Part shown: piece by piece, positions 48,210 through 55,701 of the stretch
Position numbering within the stretch: position 1 is the stretch's first letter
Layout: each line of letters begins with the position of its first letter
Assembly (NCBI GenBank): GCA_021851405.1
Contig: JAJZDW010000005.1
Coordinates: 62,001-126,000, forward strand
Reading direction: 5' to 3'
Source of the DNA: Pseudomonadota bacterium
GTDB taxonomy: Bacteria; Pseudomonadota; Gammaproteobacteria; Steroidobacterales; Steroidobacteraceae
Length of the DNA: 64,000 bases
Program-made: the position numbers and the translations under genes
The notes under the pieces: model-generated
The model's database searches: none
Seen by the model: only the letters and a program-made list of their open reading frames with translations
Told to the model about the DNA's origin: nothing

Positions 48210-50126
48210 GTGAAGTCCAAGTCCATTTACTCGATGCTGGCGATCGCCTCGCTCGGAGTGTGTGCGGCATCCAACGCTGCCGGCCTGATTCCAGAGCCGA
48301 ACGCCAACGCCGTGCCGCTCGCCACGCAGTCCAATCCCGAGACACTCGTGTTGGATGCCAGCACGGCTGCGCGTGGTTTCATGACCTCGACGATGAGCAT
48401 TCCGGTCGAGCCCGGTCCGTTCACGTTCGTGTATCCGAAGTGGATTCCCGGCGAGCACGGCCCGACCGGTCCGCTGGCGGACATCTCGCAGCTGAAGGTG
48501 AGCGCGGATGGCAAGCCGCTCGCCTGGCGTCGCGACAAGGTCGACATGTACGCCTTTCACGTCACAGTGCCCGAAGGCGTGCACACGCTGAACGTGCAAT
48601 TCACCGTACTGATGAACTCGCCCGACGTGATGTCCACCCCCAATGTGGGAGTGGTGAACTGGAACCGGGTGCTGTTCTATCAGAACAACATCAATTACCA
48701 CCATTACTACGTCAAGGCGAGCATCATCCTGCCGCAGGGCTGGGGTTACGGCACTGCGCTCACCCAGGAGAGCCGGGTGGGACAGCGGGTGAACTTCAAG
48801 GAGGAGCCGCTGACCTACGTGGTCGATTCCCCGCTCGACATGGGCCGCTACTACAAGCAGGTCCTGCTGTGGCACAAGGGTAATGCGCACCAGTGGCTCG
48901 ACATGTTTGCCGATGCGCCGCAGGACCTCGACGTTCCGGCGAAGCTCCTCGATGCGTACAAGAACATGACGCCCGAGGCGCTTGCGCTCTACGGCTCGCG
49001 GCACTGGTACAACTATCATTCGCTGCTCGCACTGTCGAACAAGATCGGCTTCCAGGGCATCGAGCACCATCAGTCGAGCGATGACCGGGCGCCGGCGGAT
49101 TTCATGACCAACCCGAAATGGCAGCTGACCGCCGGTGATCTGCTCACGCACGAGTTTTCGCATTCGTGGAACGGCAAGTACCGCCGGCCGTGGGATCTGG
49201 CCACCGATAACTATCAGATCCCGCAGCGCACCGATCTGCTCTGGGTGTACGAGGGGATGAACCAGTATCTGGGCGATCTGCTCTCGTTCCGCGCCGGGAT
49301 CCGCAAGCCGAGCGAGTACCCGCAGTACCTGGCGTCGATCTATTCCTCGATGGCGAACGAGCCGGGGCGCAAGACCGAGCCGTTGATCGACCTGACCACC
49401 GGGGCGCCGTATTTCTACTACGACTCGAACGGTCAGTACCCCTCGATCCGGCGCACGGCCGGGGACTTCTACACCGAGGGTGAGTTGCTGTGGCTGGATG
49501 TCGATACGATCATCCGCACCCAGACGCACGGCAAGAAGTCGCTCGATACGTTCCTGCACCTGTATTCGCAGCCTAAGTTCACCGGCCCGATCACCAAGAC
49601 CTACACCCGGGCGGACATCGAGAAGCTGCTGAACGAAGTGGTGCCGTACGACTGGCACGCGTTCTTCCAGCGGCACGTCTACGACGTGGCGCGGCTGCCG
49701 CCGACCGGGGAGCTGAAGCGCGCGGGCTGGAAGCTGGTGTACACGGCGAAGTCCAATCCGTTCATCGCGGCGCGTGAGCAGATGTTCGGCATGAACTATC
49801 AGTGGTTGAGCTACGGGTTCAATGTCGGCAAGAACGGCGCGCTGCTCGATGTGCGCGAGGGCTCACCGGCCTGGCAGGCCGGCATGGCCCCGGGGATGAA
49901 GCTCGAGTCGGTGGATGGGCAGCGCTACAGCCCGGCCGTGCTGAAGTACGTGATGGGGCAGGCCGAGCATGACCACCAGCCGACGAGCTTCATCGTGGCG
50001 AAGGACGGCTGGTTCCACACCCTCGAGGTGAGTTACTTCGGTGGTCCACGCTACCCGCACCTGGTGCGCATCCCGGGCACGGCGAATCTGCTGGCGAAGA
50101 TCATGGCGCCGCACGCCAAGCACTGA
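48210..50126 (+). CDS. M61-family metallopeptidase, copy B
   Basis: Tandem paralogue of copy A: signal peptide (MLAIASLGVCAASNAAG), N-terminal beta domain with many substitutions relative to copy A, zinc site HEFSHSWNGKYRRPW, and an identical C-terminal half with PDZ domain. GTG at 48210 follows ACGAGGG and matches the start of copy A (638 aa). The gene has its own upstream region with the 34-bp element, so it can be regulated apart from copy A. Confidence 0.9.
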   Translation: MKSKSIYSMLAIASLGVCAASNAAGLIPEPNANAVPLATQSNPETLVLDASTAARGFMTSTMSIPVEPGPFTFVYPKWIPGEHGPTGPLADISQLKVSADGKPLAWRRDKVDMYAFHVTVPEGVHTLNVQFTVLMNSPDVMSTPNVGVVNWNRVLFYQNNINYHHYYVKASIILPQGWGYGTALTQESRVGQRVNFKEEPLTYVVDSPLDMGRYYKQVLLWHKGNAHQWLDMFADAPQDLDVPAKLLDAYKNMTPEALALYGSRHWYNYHSLLALSNKIGFQGIEHHQSSDDRAPADFMTNPKWQLTAGDLLTHEFSHSWNGKYRRPWDLATDNYQIPQRTDLLWVYEGMNQYLGDLLSFRAGIRKPSEYPQYLASIYSSMANEPGRKTEPLIDLTTGAPYFYYDSNGQYPSIRRTAGDFYTEGELLWLDVDTIIRTQTHGKKSLDTFLHLYSQPKFTGPITKTYTRADIEKLLNEVVPYDWHAFFQRHVYDVARLPPTGELKRAGWKLVYTAKSNPFIAAREQMFGMNYQWLSYGFNVGKNGALLDVREGSPAWQAGMAPGMKLESVDGQRYSPAVLKYVMGQAEHDHQPTSFIVAKDGWFHTLEVSYFGGPRYPHLVRIPGTANLLAKIMAPHAKH

Positions 50127-50172
50127 GCGGCGCATCGTGACTGACGGGGCCCGGACCGCAAGGTCCGGGCCC
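49209..50172 (+). repeat. 964-bp identical tract, copy B
   Basis: Partner of 46990-47953. The first mismatch downstream is inside the terminator stem (C to T), and the sequences after it are unrelated. Confidence 0.93.
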
Positions 50173-50173
50173 T
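50146..50173 (+). terminator. Terminator of M61 copy B
   Basis: Same stem-loop as after copy A except for a final G-U pair, followed by GTTGTTTCT, a better U-tract than copy A has. Confidence 0.75.
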
Positions 50174-50291
50174 GTTGTTTCTGATGCGACGGGGAGCGTG
50201 CGCGGCGGCGGACGGGGCGCTTGAGCTTGCCGGCCAGTCGCGCGAGACTGTCGGCTGGGCGCCGCACGGCGCTGCGTGGATTCCTCGTCGC

Positions 50292-50963
50292 ATGCTCCAG
50301 GCTCGCATTCACTATTACCTCGACCTCATCTTCGTGGTGGTCGCAGCCCTGCTGCCGATCATCAATCCCTTCGGCGGGGCACCGATCTTCCTCGCCATGA
50401 CCTCGGGGCTGAGCTCCTCGGAGCGGGCGCGGGCAGCGAAGCTCGTCGCGTTCAACAGCTTCGTGCTGCTCCTGGCCTCGATCCTGGTCGGGGCGTACGT
50501 GCTCGATTTCTTCGGGGTCTCGATTCCGGCCGTTCAGATCGCCGGCGGCTTCGTGGTGTGCTCGCTCGCCTGGTCGCTGCTGCATGGACCGATCGCTTCG
50601 ACGGACGGCGCGCCGAGCGGTAGCGCGACCCGCGACAGCGTCACGCAGGGGGCCTTCTACCCGATCACCATGCCGCTCACCGTCGGGCCCGGTGCGATCT
50701 CGGTGGCCGTGACGCTCGGGGCGAATCCGCCGCGGGGGCTGCGCGCGCTGCTGCCGACGACGATGGCGCATCTGATCGGCATACTGATCACCTGCGTCAT
50801 CATTTATCTGTGCTACCGCTACGCCGAGTCGCTGGTGCGCCGCTTGGGTAAGACGGGCACGAACATCATGATCCGTCTGACTGCGTTCATCGTGCTCGCG
50901 ATCGGCGCGCAGATCATCTGGAATGGGGCGCACACCCTGCTCGCGAGCCTGGTTCTGCACTGA
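50292..50963 (+). CDS. MarC/NAAT-family membrane protein
   Basis: Six hydrophobic helices, with the family motifs LLPIINPFGGAPIFLAMT near the N-terminus and AFYPITMPLTVGPGAISVAVTLG in the middle. ATG at 50292 is chosen because it starts just before the first helix. The 39 codons upstream in the track overlap the terminator. 223 aa. The family's transported substrate is unsettled; the old link to multiple antibiotic resistance has been withdrawn. Confidence 0.88.
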   Translation: MLQARIHYYLDLIFVVVAALLPIINPFGGAPIFLAMTSGLSSSERARAAKLVAFNSFVLLLASILVGAYVLDFFGVSIPAVQIAGGFVVCSLAWSLLHGPIASTDGAPSGSATRDSVTQGAFYPITMPLTVGPGAISVAVTLGANPPRGLRALLPTTMAHLIGILITCVIIYLCYRYAESLVRRLGKTGTNIMIRLTAFIVLAIGAQIIWNGAHTLLASLVLH

Positions 50964-51003
50964 GCAGACGCTCCGGCGGCCCGAGCCGCTGCCGCGCGCC
51001 GAT

Positions 51004-51033
51004 CTGCCGCGGGAGAGGATCCTCCCGCGGCAG
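51004..51033 (+). terminator. Hairpin after the MarC gene
   Basis: CTGCCGCGGGA / TCCCGCGGCAG, 11-bp stem with an 8-nt loop, 40 bp after the stop. Confidence 0.6.
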
Positions 51034-51174
51034 CTGCCCCGGCCACACCGTCTTTCGCGCGCGCAAAAAAAAACAACGCCGCCATGATTCGTGCAGAGGG
51101 GGCTCTGGCGGGCGGTCGGGGACGGGCGGAATGGTCCGGCGGGCCGCCGGCGGGGCTTTGACTTGGGTTCCCCG

Positions 51175-51208
51175 GCCGGTGGCGTGCACGGGGCATCCGA
51201 AGTAAGCT
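51175..51208 (+). repeat. 34-bp upstream element, copy 2
   Basis: Partner of 48118-48151. It ends 43 bp before the MFS gene start and is preceded by TTTGACTTGGG, which could be a -35 (TTGACT). Confidence 0.8.
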
Positions 51209-51251
51209 CGCCCGTCTGGATTCCGGTCATGCTGCGGAGCTTCTCGAACTG

Positions 51252-52619
51252 ATGCCCAAACAAGAACTGCGCGCCGCCGCTGCACTCGCCGCCGTGTTCT
51301 CGGTCCGCATGCTGGGCCTGTTCATGATCTATCCGGTGTTCGCGCTGTTCGCGCGCGGCCTCACCGGCGCGACGCCGGACACCATCGGGCTCGCGCTCGG
51401 GATCTATGGACTCACCCAGGGACTGCTGCAGATGCCCTTCGGGCTGCTCTCGGACCGGATCGGGCGCAAACCGATGGTGGTCGGCGGACTGATTCTGTTC
51501 GGTCTCGGCAGCGCGTGGGCCGCGACCGCGCACTCGATCGGCACCATGATCGCCGGGCGGGCGCTGCAGGGGGCCGGGGCGGTCGGGGCGGTCATTCTGG
51601 CGATGGTCGCCGATCTCACCGCGGAGGAGAACCGCACCCAGGCCATGGCCATGGTGGGCATGACCATCGGCCTGTCGTTTCTCGTGGCGATCGTCACCGG
51701 TCCGCTGGTGGCCGCGTGGATCGGAGTGTCGGGCATCTTCTGGATGATGAGTGCGCTCGCGCCGCTCGGCATCGCCATCACGCTGTTCGTGATTCCCACC
51801 CCGCAGCACCAGCGCGTGCACCGCGAGGCCGAGCCCGTTCCGGCTCTGCTCGGCGCGGCGCTGCGCGACCGTCAGCTGCTGCGGCTCGACTTCGGCATCT
51901 TCGCGCTGCACGCGATGCTGACGGCGAGTTTTCTCGTGCTGCCGGGGTTGTTCTCCCACGCCCTCGGGATGCGAAGTCGCAGCGACTGGCTGGTGTACCT
52001 GCCGATCCTGCTGTTCTCGGTCGTGGTGATGGTGCCGGCCATCCTCATCGGGGAGCGTCGGCGGTGCATGAAGGGCGTGCTCGTCGCCGCGGTGGCCGCG
52101 CTCGGGGTCAGCCAGGTGATGTTGGCGCTCGGCGGGCACGAGAAACTGGTGCTGCTCGCGGCGCTCGCACTGTTCTTCGCGGCCTTCAACATCATGGAGG
52201 CGAGCCTGCCGTCGCTCGTGACGAGGACCGCGCCGCCCGGGGCGACCGGGACGGCGACCGGGGTGTACTCGAGTTCCCAGTTCATGGGCATCTTCGTCGG
52301 CGGCGCGGCCGGCGGCTGGATCGAGCAGCACGGCGGATCGGGCGCGGTGTTCGCGCTGACCGGTGCGATGGCGCTGATCTGGCTGGTGTTGGCCGCCACG
52401 ATGCGCGGGCCGAGCTACTTTGCCTCGAGGGTGGTGCGGCTCGCGGCGGGCGCGCGCGATGCGCAGCGTCTCGCTGCGGCGCTGCGGACCGTGCCCGGGG
52501 TCGCCGAGGCGATCGTGGTGGCCGAAGAGGGCGTCGCCTATCTGAAGGTGGACGCCAAGCGTTACGACCCGCGTGCTGCGGCCGCCGCGGTTGGCGCACC
52601 GCTCGAGTCGTCCGGTTGA
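51252..52619 (+). CDS. MFS transporter with C-terminal YAM-like domain (YajR type)
   Basis: Twelve helices, with the MFS loop motif GLLSDRIGRKPMVVGG between TM2 and TM3 and motif GAVGAVILAMVADLT. The last 65 residues (ARDAQRLAAALRTVPGVAEAIVVAEEG) form a ferredoxin-like domain, as in E. coli YajR, where this domain follows TM12. The substrate is unknown. 455 aa. ATG at 51252. Confidence 0.88.
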   Translation: MPKQELRAAAALAAVFSVRMLGLFMIYPVFALFARGLTGATPDTIGLALGIYGLTQGLLQMPFGLLSDRIGRKPMVVGGLILFGLGSAWAATAHSIGTMIAGRALQGAGAVGAVILAMVADLTAEENRTQAMAMVGMTIGLSFLVAIVTGPLVAAWIGVSGIFWMMSALAPLGIAITLFVIPTPQHQRVHREAEPVPALLGAALRDRQLLRLDFGIFALHAMLTASFLVLPGLFSHALGMRSRSDWLVYLPILLFSVVVMVPAILIGERRRCMKGVLVAAVAALGVSQVMLALGGHEKLVLLAALALFFAAFNIMEASLPSLVTRTAPPGATGTATGVYSSSQFMGIFVGGAAGGWIEQHGGSGAVFALTGAMALIWLVLAATMRGPSYFASRVVRLAAGARDAQRLAAALRTVPGVAEAIVVAEEGVAYLKVDAKRYDPRAAAAAVGAPLESSG

Positions 52620-52664
52620 GCGGTACCGATTCGATCCAACAGCGTATTTTTTTCGGCTGCACAC

Positions 52665-52692
52665 TTGACATGCGCGCGCACATGCATAAGAT
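52665..52692 (+). promoter_or_regulatory. Sigma-70 promoter of the Nramp-related gene (TTGACA-16-TAAGAT)
   Basis: A consensus -35 TTGACA (52665-52670), a 16-bp spacer and TAAGAT (52687-52692). A T7 run lies just upstream and may act as an UP element. The expected start near 52699 leaves a leader of about 260 nt. Confidence 0.75.
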
Positions 52693-52698
52693 GCGCGC

Positions 52699-52959
52699 CA
52701 ACGCAACTACCCGGAACCTGCATGGACCCTAGCCCTAGTAGCCGCTTCTTCGCCGACTGATCGGCGGAACGTCTCCCGAGCCAGGGTTTCCACCTCCCTC
52801 CGGCAGCCGTCCCGCGATTCCGAAGCGGGACGGTGCGCACCGCGCGGCCTGCAGCCGCGCGCCGATCGACCCAGACGGTCGAGCGCATCCTCCAAAAAGC
52901 GAAATTGAGCGAGCGAGGCCACCGAGCCTCGCCCGTCAACGCGATGTGAGGAATGACCC
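52699..52959 (+). promoter_or_regulatory. Structured 5' leader, candidate Mg2+-responsive attenuator
   Basis: The leader holds a 12-codon ORF (52722-52760) and four hairpins in series: CGCCGA/TCGGCG (52751-52766), CCGTCCCGC/GCGGGACGG (52807-52833), CGCGCGGC/GCCGCGCG (52841-52861) and GCGAGGC/GCCTCGC (52913-52932). The first hairpin overlaps the ORF stop, as expected if ribosome progress decides folding. An alternative pairing ACCCT (52726-52730) with AGGGT (52783-52787) would use the ORF itself. I see no match to the M-box or yybP-ykoY consensus. Confidence 0.55.
52722..52760 (+). CDS. Leader peptide MDPSPSSRFFAD
   Basis: A 12-codon ORF, ATG to TGA, about 23 nt after the predicted transcription start. 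It begins with an acidic residue and two prolines in alternate positions (M-D-P-S-P). This is the pattern of the Mg2+-sensing leader peptide MgtL of Salmonella/E. coli (MEPDPTP...), where such starts destabilise ribosomes at low Mg2+. The ribosome-binding site is weak (CCGGAA). Translation is not proven; it is too short for statistical support alone. Confidence 0.45.
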   Translation: MDPSPSSRFFAD

Positions 52960-54588
52960 ATGTCCTTCTCCGAGACTGATGCGGCGCCGGCCGAGGCGCT
53001 GTTGTGCGATGTGCACGCCGGTGAGATCCGCGGCGCGTTCGGCACCATTTCCCGCCACGACAGCGCGGCGCGCAGCAGCTGGGGGCCGCGGCTGCGCACG
53101 CTGCTCGCCATCCTGGGGCCCGGCCTCATCGTCATGGTGGGCGACAACGATGCCGGGGCCTTCGGGACGTATGCGCAGGCCGGCCAGAACTACGGCACGG
53201 CGCTGCTGTGGACGCTGCTGCTGCTGGTGCCGGTGCTCTACGTCAATCAAGAGATGGTGCTGCGTCTGGGTGCGGTGACCCGCACCGGCCACGCACGCCT
53301 GATCCTCAAGCGCTACGGACGCTTCTGGGGCGCCTTCAGCGTGATCGATCTGTTTCTGCTCAACGCGCTGACCATCGTCACCGAGTTCATCGGCATCAGC
53401 CTCGCGCTCGGCTATCTGGGCGTGTCGCGCCCGCTCGGGGTGCTCACCGCCGCGGGGATCATCGTGGCGGCCGCCGGCACCGGGGACTTCCGCCGCTTCG
53501 AGCGCTTCTCGATGGTGTTGGTTGCCGGCAGCCTGCTGCTGCTGCCGGTGTTCGTCTGGATACACCCGCCGCTGCACCAGGTGGCGCACGACCTGCTCGT
53601 GCCGCATCTGCCGAGCGGGCATCTCAGCCAGATCATGTTGCTTATCATCGCCATCGTCGGCACGACCGTGGCGCCCTGGCAGCTGTTCTTCCAGCAAAGC
53701 TACGTGATCGACAAGCGCATCACGCCGCGCTTCATCTCCTACGAGCGGATCGATCTGTGTATCGGGATCGTGCTGGTGGTGGTCGGGGCGGTGGCCATGA
53801 TCAGCTTCACGGCCGCGACCTTTGCCGGGCGGGCGCAGTTCGGTGCGTTCCAGGACGCCGGCGCGGTGGCCGCGGCGATCGGGCACTACGTCGGGCGCGC
53901 CGCCGGGGTGTGCTTCGCCGTGGCGCTGATCGATGCGAGCATCATCGGTGCGATGGCCGTGTCGCTCTCGACGGCCTACGCGGTTGGCGATGTGCTCTCC
54001 CTCGGGCACTCCCTGCACCAGCGGCCGAAGGAGGCGAAATCGTTCTATCTGATCTACGCCGGTCTGATCGGTCTGTCGGCCGTGCTGGTGCTCACGCCCG
54101 GCACGCCGCTCGGCTTGCTCACCAACGCGGTGCAGACGCTCGCCGGGGTGCTGCTGCCGAGCGCGACGGTGTTCCTGCTGCTGCTGTGCAATGACCAGGA
54201 GCTGCTCGGGCCGTGGGTCAACGGGCCGTGGCTGAATCTGTTCACCGCGCTGGTCATCGGGGCGTTGCTGCTGCTGTCGATCATCCTGACGGCCGCAGTG
54301 CTCTTTCCGGCGCTCGGCGCCCACGTGATGCTCGAGGTGCTCGGTGGCGGCGCGGCGGTGGCCCTCGCCGTGGCGGTCCCGCCGTTCCTGCGCGCGGTGC
54401 GCACGCCGGGGCGCCAGTTTGCCCCCGGGGCGCGCGAGAACTGGCAGATGCCCGCGCTCAGTTCGCTCGAACGGGCGCGTCTGACGCCCTCGACCCGGCT
54501 GTGGATGGGGGCGCTGCGGGCCTACCTGGTGGTCGCCGGCGGCCTGCTGCTGGCGCGCATCGTGATGCTCTCCGGTCTGCACCTCTAA
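52960..54588 (+). CDS. Nramp-related (SLC11 superfamily) transporter, probable Mg2+ type
   Basis: A 542-aa membrane protein with about 11-12 helices. TM1 is ILGPGLIVMVGDNDAGAFGTY: the DPGN metal motif of Nramps is replaced by D62-N-D-A-G. TM6 is GTTVAPWQLFFQQS: the metal-selective Met of Nramps (in VMPH) is Ala238. Loss of that Met is known to relax discrimination against alkaline earth ions, and the pattern fits the Nramp-related magnesium transporter group rather than MntH. The unusual regulatory leader supports a tightly controlled ion. The gene stands alone, 340 bp after the MFS gene. Confidence 0.85.
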   Translation: MSFSETDAAPAEALLCDVHAGEIRGAFGTISRHDSAARSSWGPRLRTLLAILGPGLIVMVGDNDAGAFGTYAQAGQNYGTALLWTLLLLVPVLYVNQEMVLRLGAVTRTGHARLILKRYGRFWGAFSVIDLFLLNALTIVTEFIGISLALGYLGVSRPLGVLTAAGIIVAAAGTGDFRRFERFSMVLVAGSLLLLPVFVWIHPPLHQVAHDLLVPHLPSGHLSQIMLLIIAIVGTTVAPWQLFFQQSYVIDKRITPRFISYERIDLCIGIVLVVVGAVAMISFTAATFAGRAQFGAFQDAGAVAAAIGHYVGRAAGVCFAVALIDASIIGAMAVSLSTAYAVGDVLSLGHSLHQRPKEAKSFYLIYAGLIGLSAVLVLTPGTPLGLLTNAVQTLAGVLLPSATVFLLLLCNDQELLGPWVNGPWLNLFTALVIGALLLLSIILTAAVLFPALGAHVMLEVLGGGAAVALAVAVPPFLRAVRTPGRQFAPGARENWQMPALSSLERARLTPSTRLWMGALRAYLVVAGGLLLARIVMLSGLHL

Positions 54589-54663
54589 ATCGGGGGCGCG
54601 CCGCGCCGTGGTAGTCTTCCTCCGGTGGCCGCGCGCCGGCGCGGACCGGGGGAGGGGGCAAGC

Positions 54664-55242
54664 ATGGGTATCCGGACCAAAGGCTTCGTACTGGCGACGC
54701 TGCTCGCCCTGACGATGGGCTTGGCGCAGGCGCGCCAGTGCGACGGGGTGTCCTTCCCCGATCAGCTCACCGTGCATGGGCAGGCGCTCACGCTCAATGG
54801 GCTCGGCATCCGCAAGGCCACGTTCTTTCGCATCAAGGTCTACGTCGGTGCGCTCTATCTGGCGCACCCGTCGGCCGATGCCGCCGCCATCCTCGCGGCC
54901 GATCAGCCGAACGAGATCGTGCTGCATTTCCTCTGGCACGTGACCACCGGGGAGCTGCGCGATGCCTGGCGTGAGGGGTTCAAGGCGAGTGCGCCGCAGG
55001 CGCTCGCACGCCTGCACGGGCGCATCGCCGAGCTCAACGGCTGGATGCATGGCATCGGCTCGGGCCACACCATGACGTTCGTGCACCTGCCGGGGCAGGG
55101 CATCGAGTATCGACTCGATGGCAAACGCGTGGGGACCGTCCCCGGGGCGGATTTTGCCCGGGCCTTCCTCGGCATCTGGCTGGGGACGCACCCGCCGGGG
55201 CAGGCGCTGAAGGCGGGGCTGCTCGGCGGCGCGTGCCGCTAG
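54664..55242 (+). CDS. Exported chalcone isomerase-like protein
   Basis: ATG at 54664 (AGGGGGC upstream) starts a signal peptide (VLATLLALTMGLAQARQ). The rest matches the chalcone-isomerase-like fold found in many proteobacteria (LNGLGIRKATFFRIKVYVGALYL, LHFLWHVTTGELRDAWREGF). Bacterial members are thought to bind fatty acids or lipids; no enzymatic evidence is seen here. 192 aa. Confidence 0.82.
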   Translation: MGIRTKGFVLATLLALTMGLAQARQCDGVSFPDQLTVHGQALTLNGLGIRKATFFRIKVYVGALYLAHPSADAAAILAADQPNEIVLHFLWHVTTGELRDAWREGFKASAPQALARLHGRIAELNGWMHGIGSGHTMTFVHLPGQGIEYRLDGKRVGTVPGADFARAFLGIWLGTHPPGQALKAGLLGGACR

Positions 55243-55249
55243 CGCGCGC

Positions 55250-55603
55250 TCACCCGCGGTACTCGCACCCGCTGGTGCAGGTCTCGCGCACCGTGATGCG
55301 GCTGAGGCCGGGCAGGGCGGGCTTCAGGCGCTGCCAGATCCACACGGCCAGCCGCTCGCTGGTCGGGTTCTCCAGCCCCGGCACCTCGTTCAGGTAACGG
55401 TGATCGAGCGCCTCGTGCAGCGGTGCGAAGGCGCGCTTCAGATCGGCGAAATCCAGCACCCAGCCCTGAACCGGGTCGATCGGACCCTCGACGTGGACGC
55501 CGATGCGAAAGGAGTGGCCGTGCAGGCGCGCGCATTTGTGCTCCGGGGGCACCGCCGGCAGGCGGTGGGCCGCCTCGATGCGAAATTCCTTGAAGATTTC
55601 CAT
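55250..55603 (-). CDS. queD: 6-carboxytetrahydropterin synthase QueD
   Basis: QueD makes the second intermediate of queuosine/7-deazaguanine synthesis from dihydroneopterin triphosphate. The zinc ligands lie in FRIEAAHRL and [11 protein letters not shown], and the catalytic Cys in [12 protein letters not shown]-terminal [11 protein letters not shown] completes the family pattern. The first 36 codons in the track are shadow; ATG at 55603 gives 117 aa. It converges on the chalcone isomerase-like gene with a 7-bp gap. TACAGT on the minus strand at 55611-55616 lies 7 bp before the ATG. Confidence 0.93.
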   Translation of the reverse strand: MEIFKEFRIEAAHRLPAVPPEHKCARLHGHSFRIGVHVEGPIDPVQGWVLDFADLKRAFAPLHEALDHRYLNEVPGLENPTSERLAVWIWQRLKPALPGLSRITVRETCTSGCEYRG

Positions 55604-55641
55604 GGGCGAGACTGTACCGGAGCGCCTGCGCCCCGTCATGA

Positions 55642-55677
55642 CCCTCCTCGGCGCGCCGCGCGGCGCGCCGAGGAGGG
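55642..55677. repeat. 36-bp near-perfect palindrome between queD and the kinase gene
   Basis: A 17-bp inverted repeat, arms CCCTCCTCGGCGCGCCG and complement, with a 2-bp centre. It sits in a divergent promoter region, where a terminator is not expected, between the two apparent -10 elements. Confidence 0.85.
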
Positions 55678-55688
55678 CGCCGTCAGGG

Positions 55689-55694
55689 TAGCAT
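55689..55694 (+). promoter_or_regulatory. -10-like TAGCAT just before the LytS-type kinase start
   Basis: TAGCAT ends 7 bp before the ATG at 55702, so a transcript from it would start at the start codon. Confidence 0.35.
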
Positions 55695-55701
55695 TGGGCC
55701 C

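Noticed and set aside
49863-52706. 947-codon minus-strand ORF, and similar long antisense ORFs (3945-5588, 26896-28857, 35503-37404, 43286-45364, 52936-55191)
   Set aside because: Shadows of plus-strand genes caused by high GC. They are His/Arg/Asp/Gln-rich with no motifs, and some run through several unrelated genes.
52691-52732. Second short ORF in the Nramp leader (MRANATTRNLHGP)
   Set aside because: Its ATG overlaps the predicted -10 box, so it would lie upstream of the transcript start.
52699-52959. Known Mn2+ (yybP-ykoY) or Mg2+ (M-box) riboswitch
   Set aside because: The conserved core sequences of these classes are not visible. The leader is reported as a novel candidate instead; a covariance-model scan would decide.
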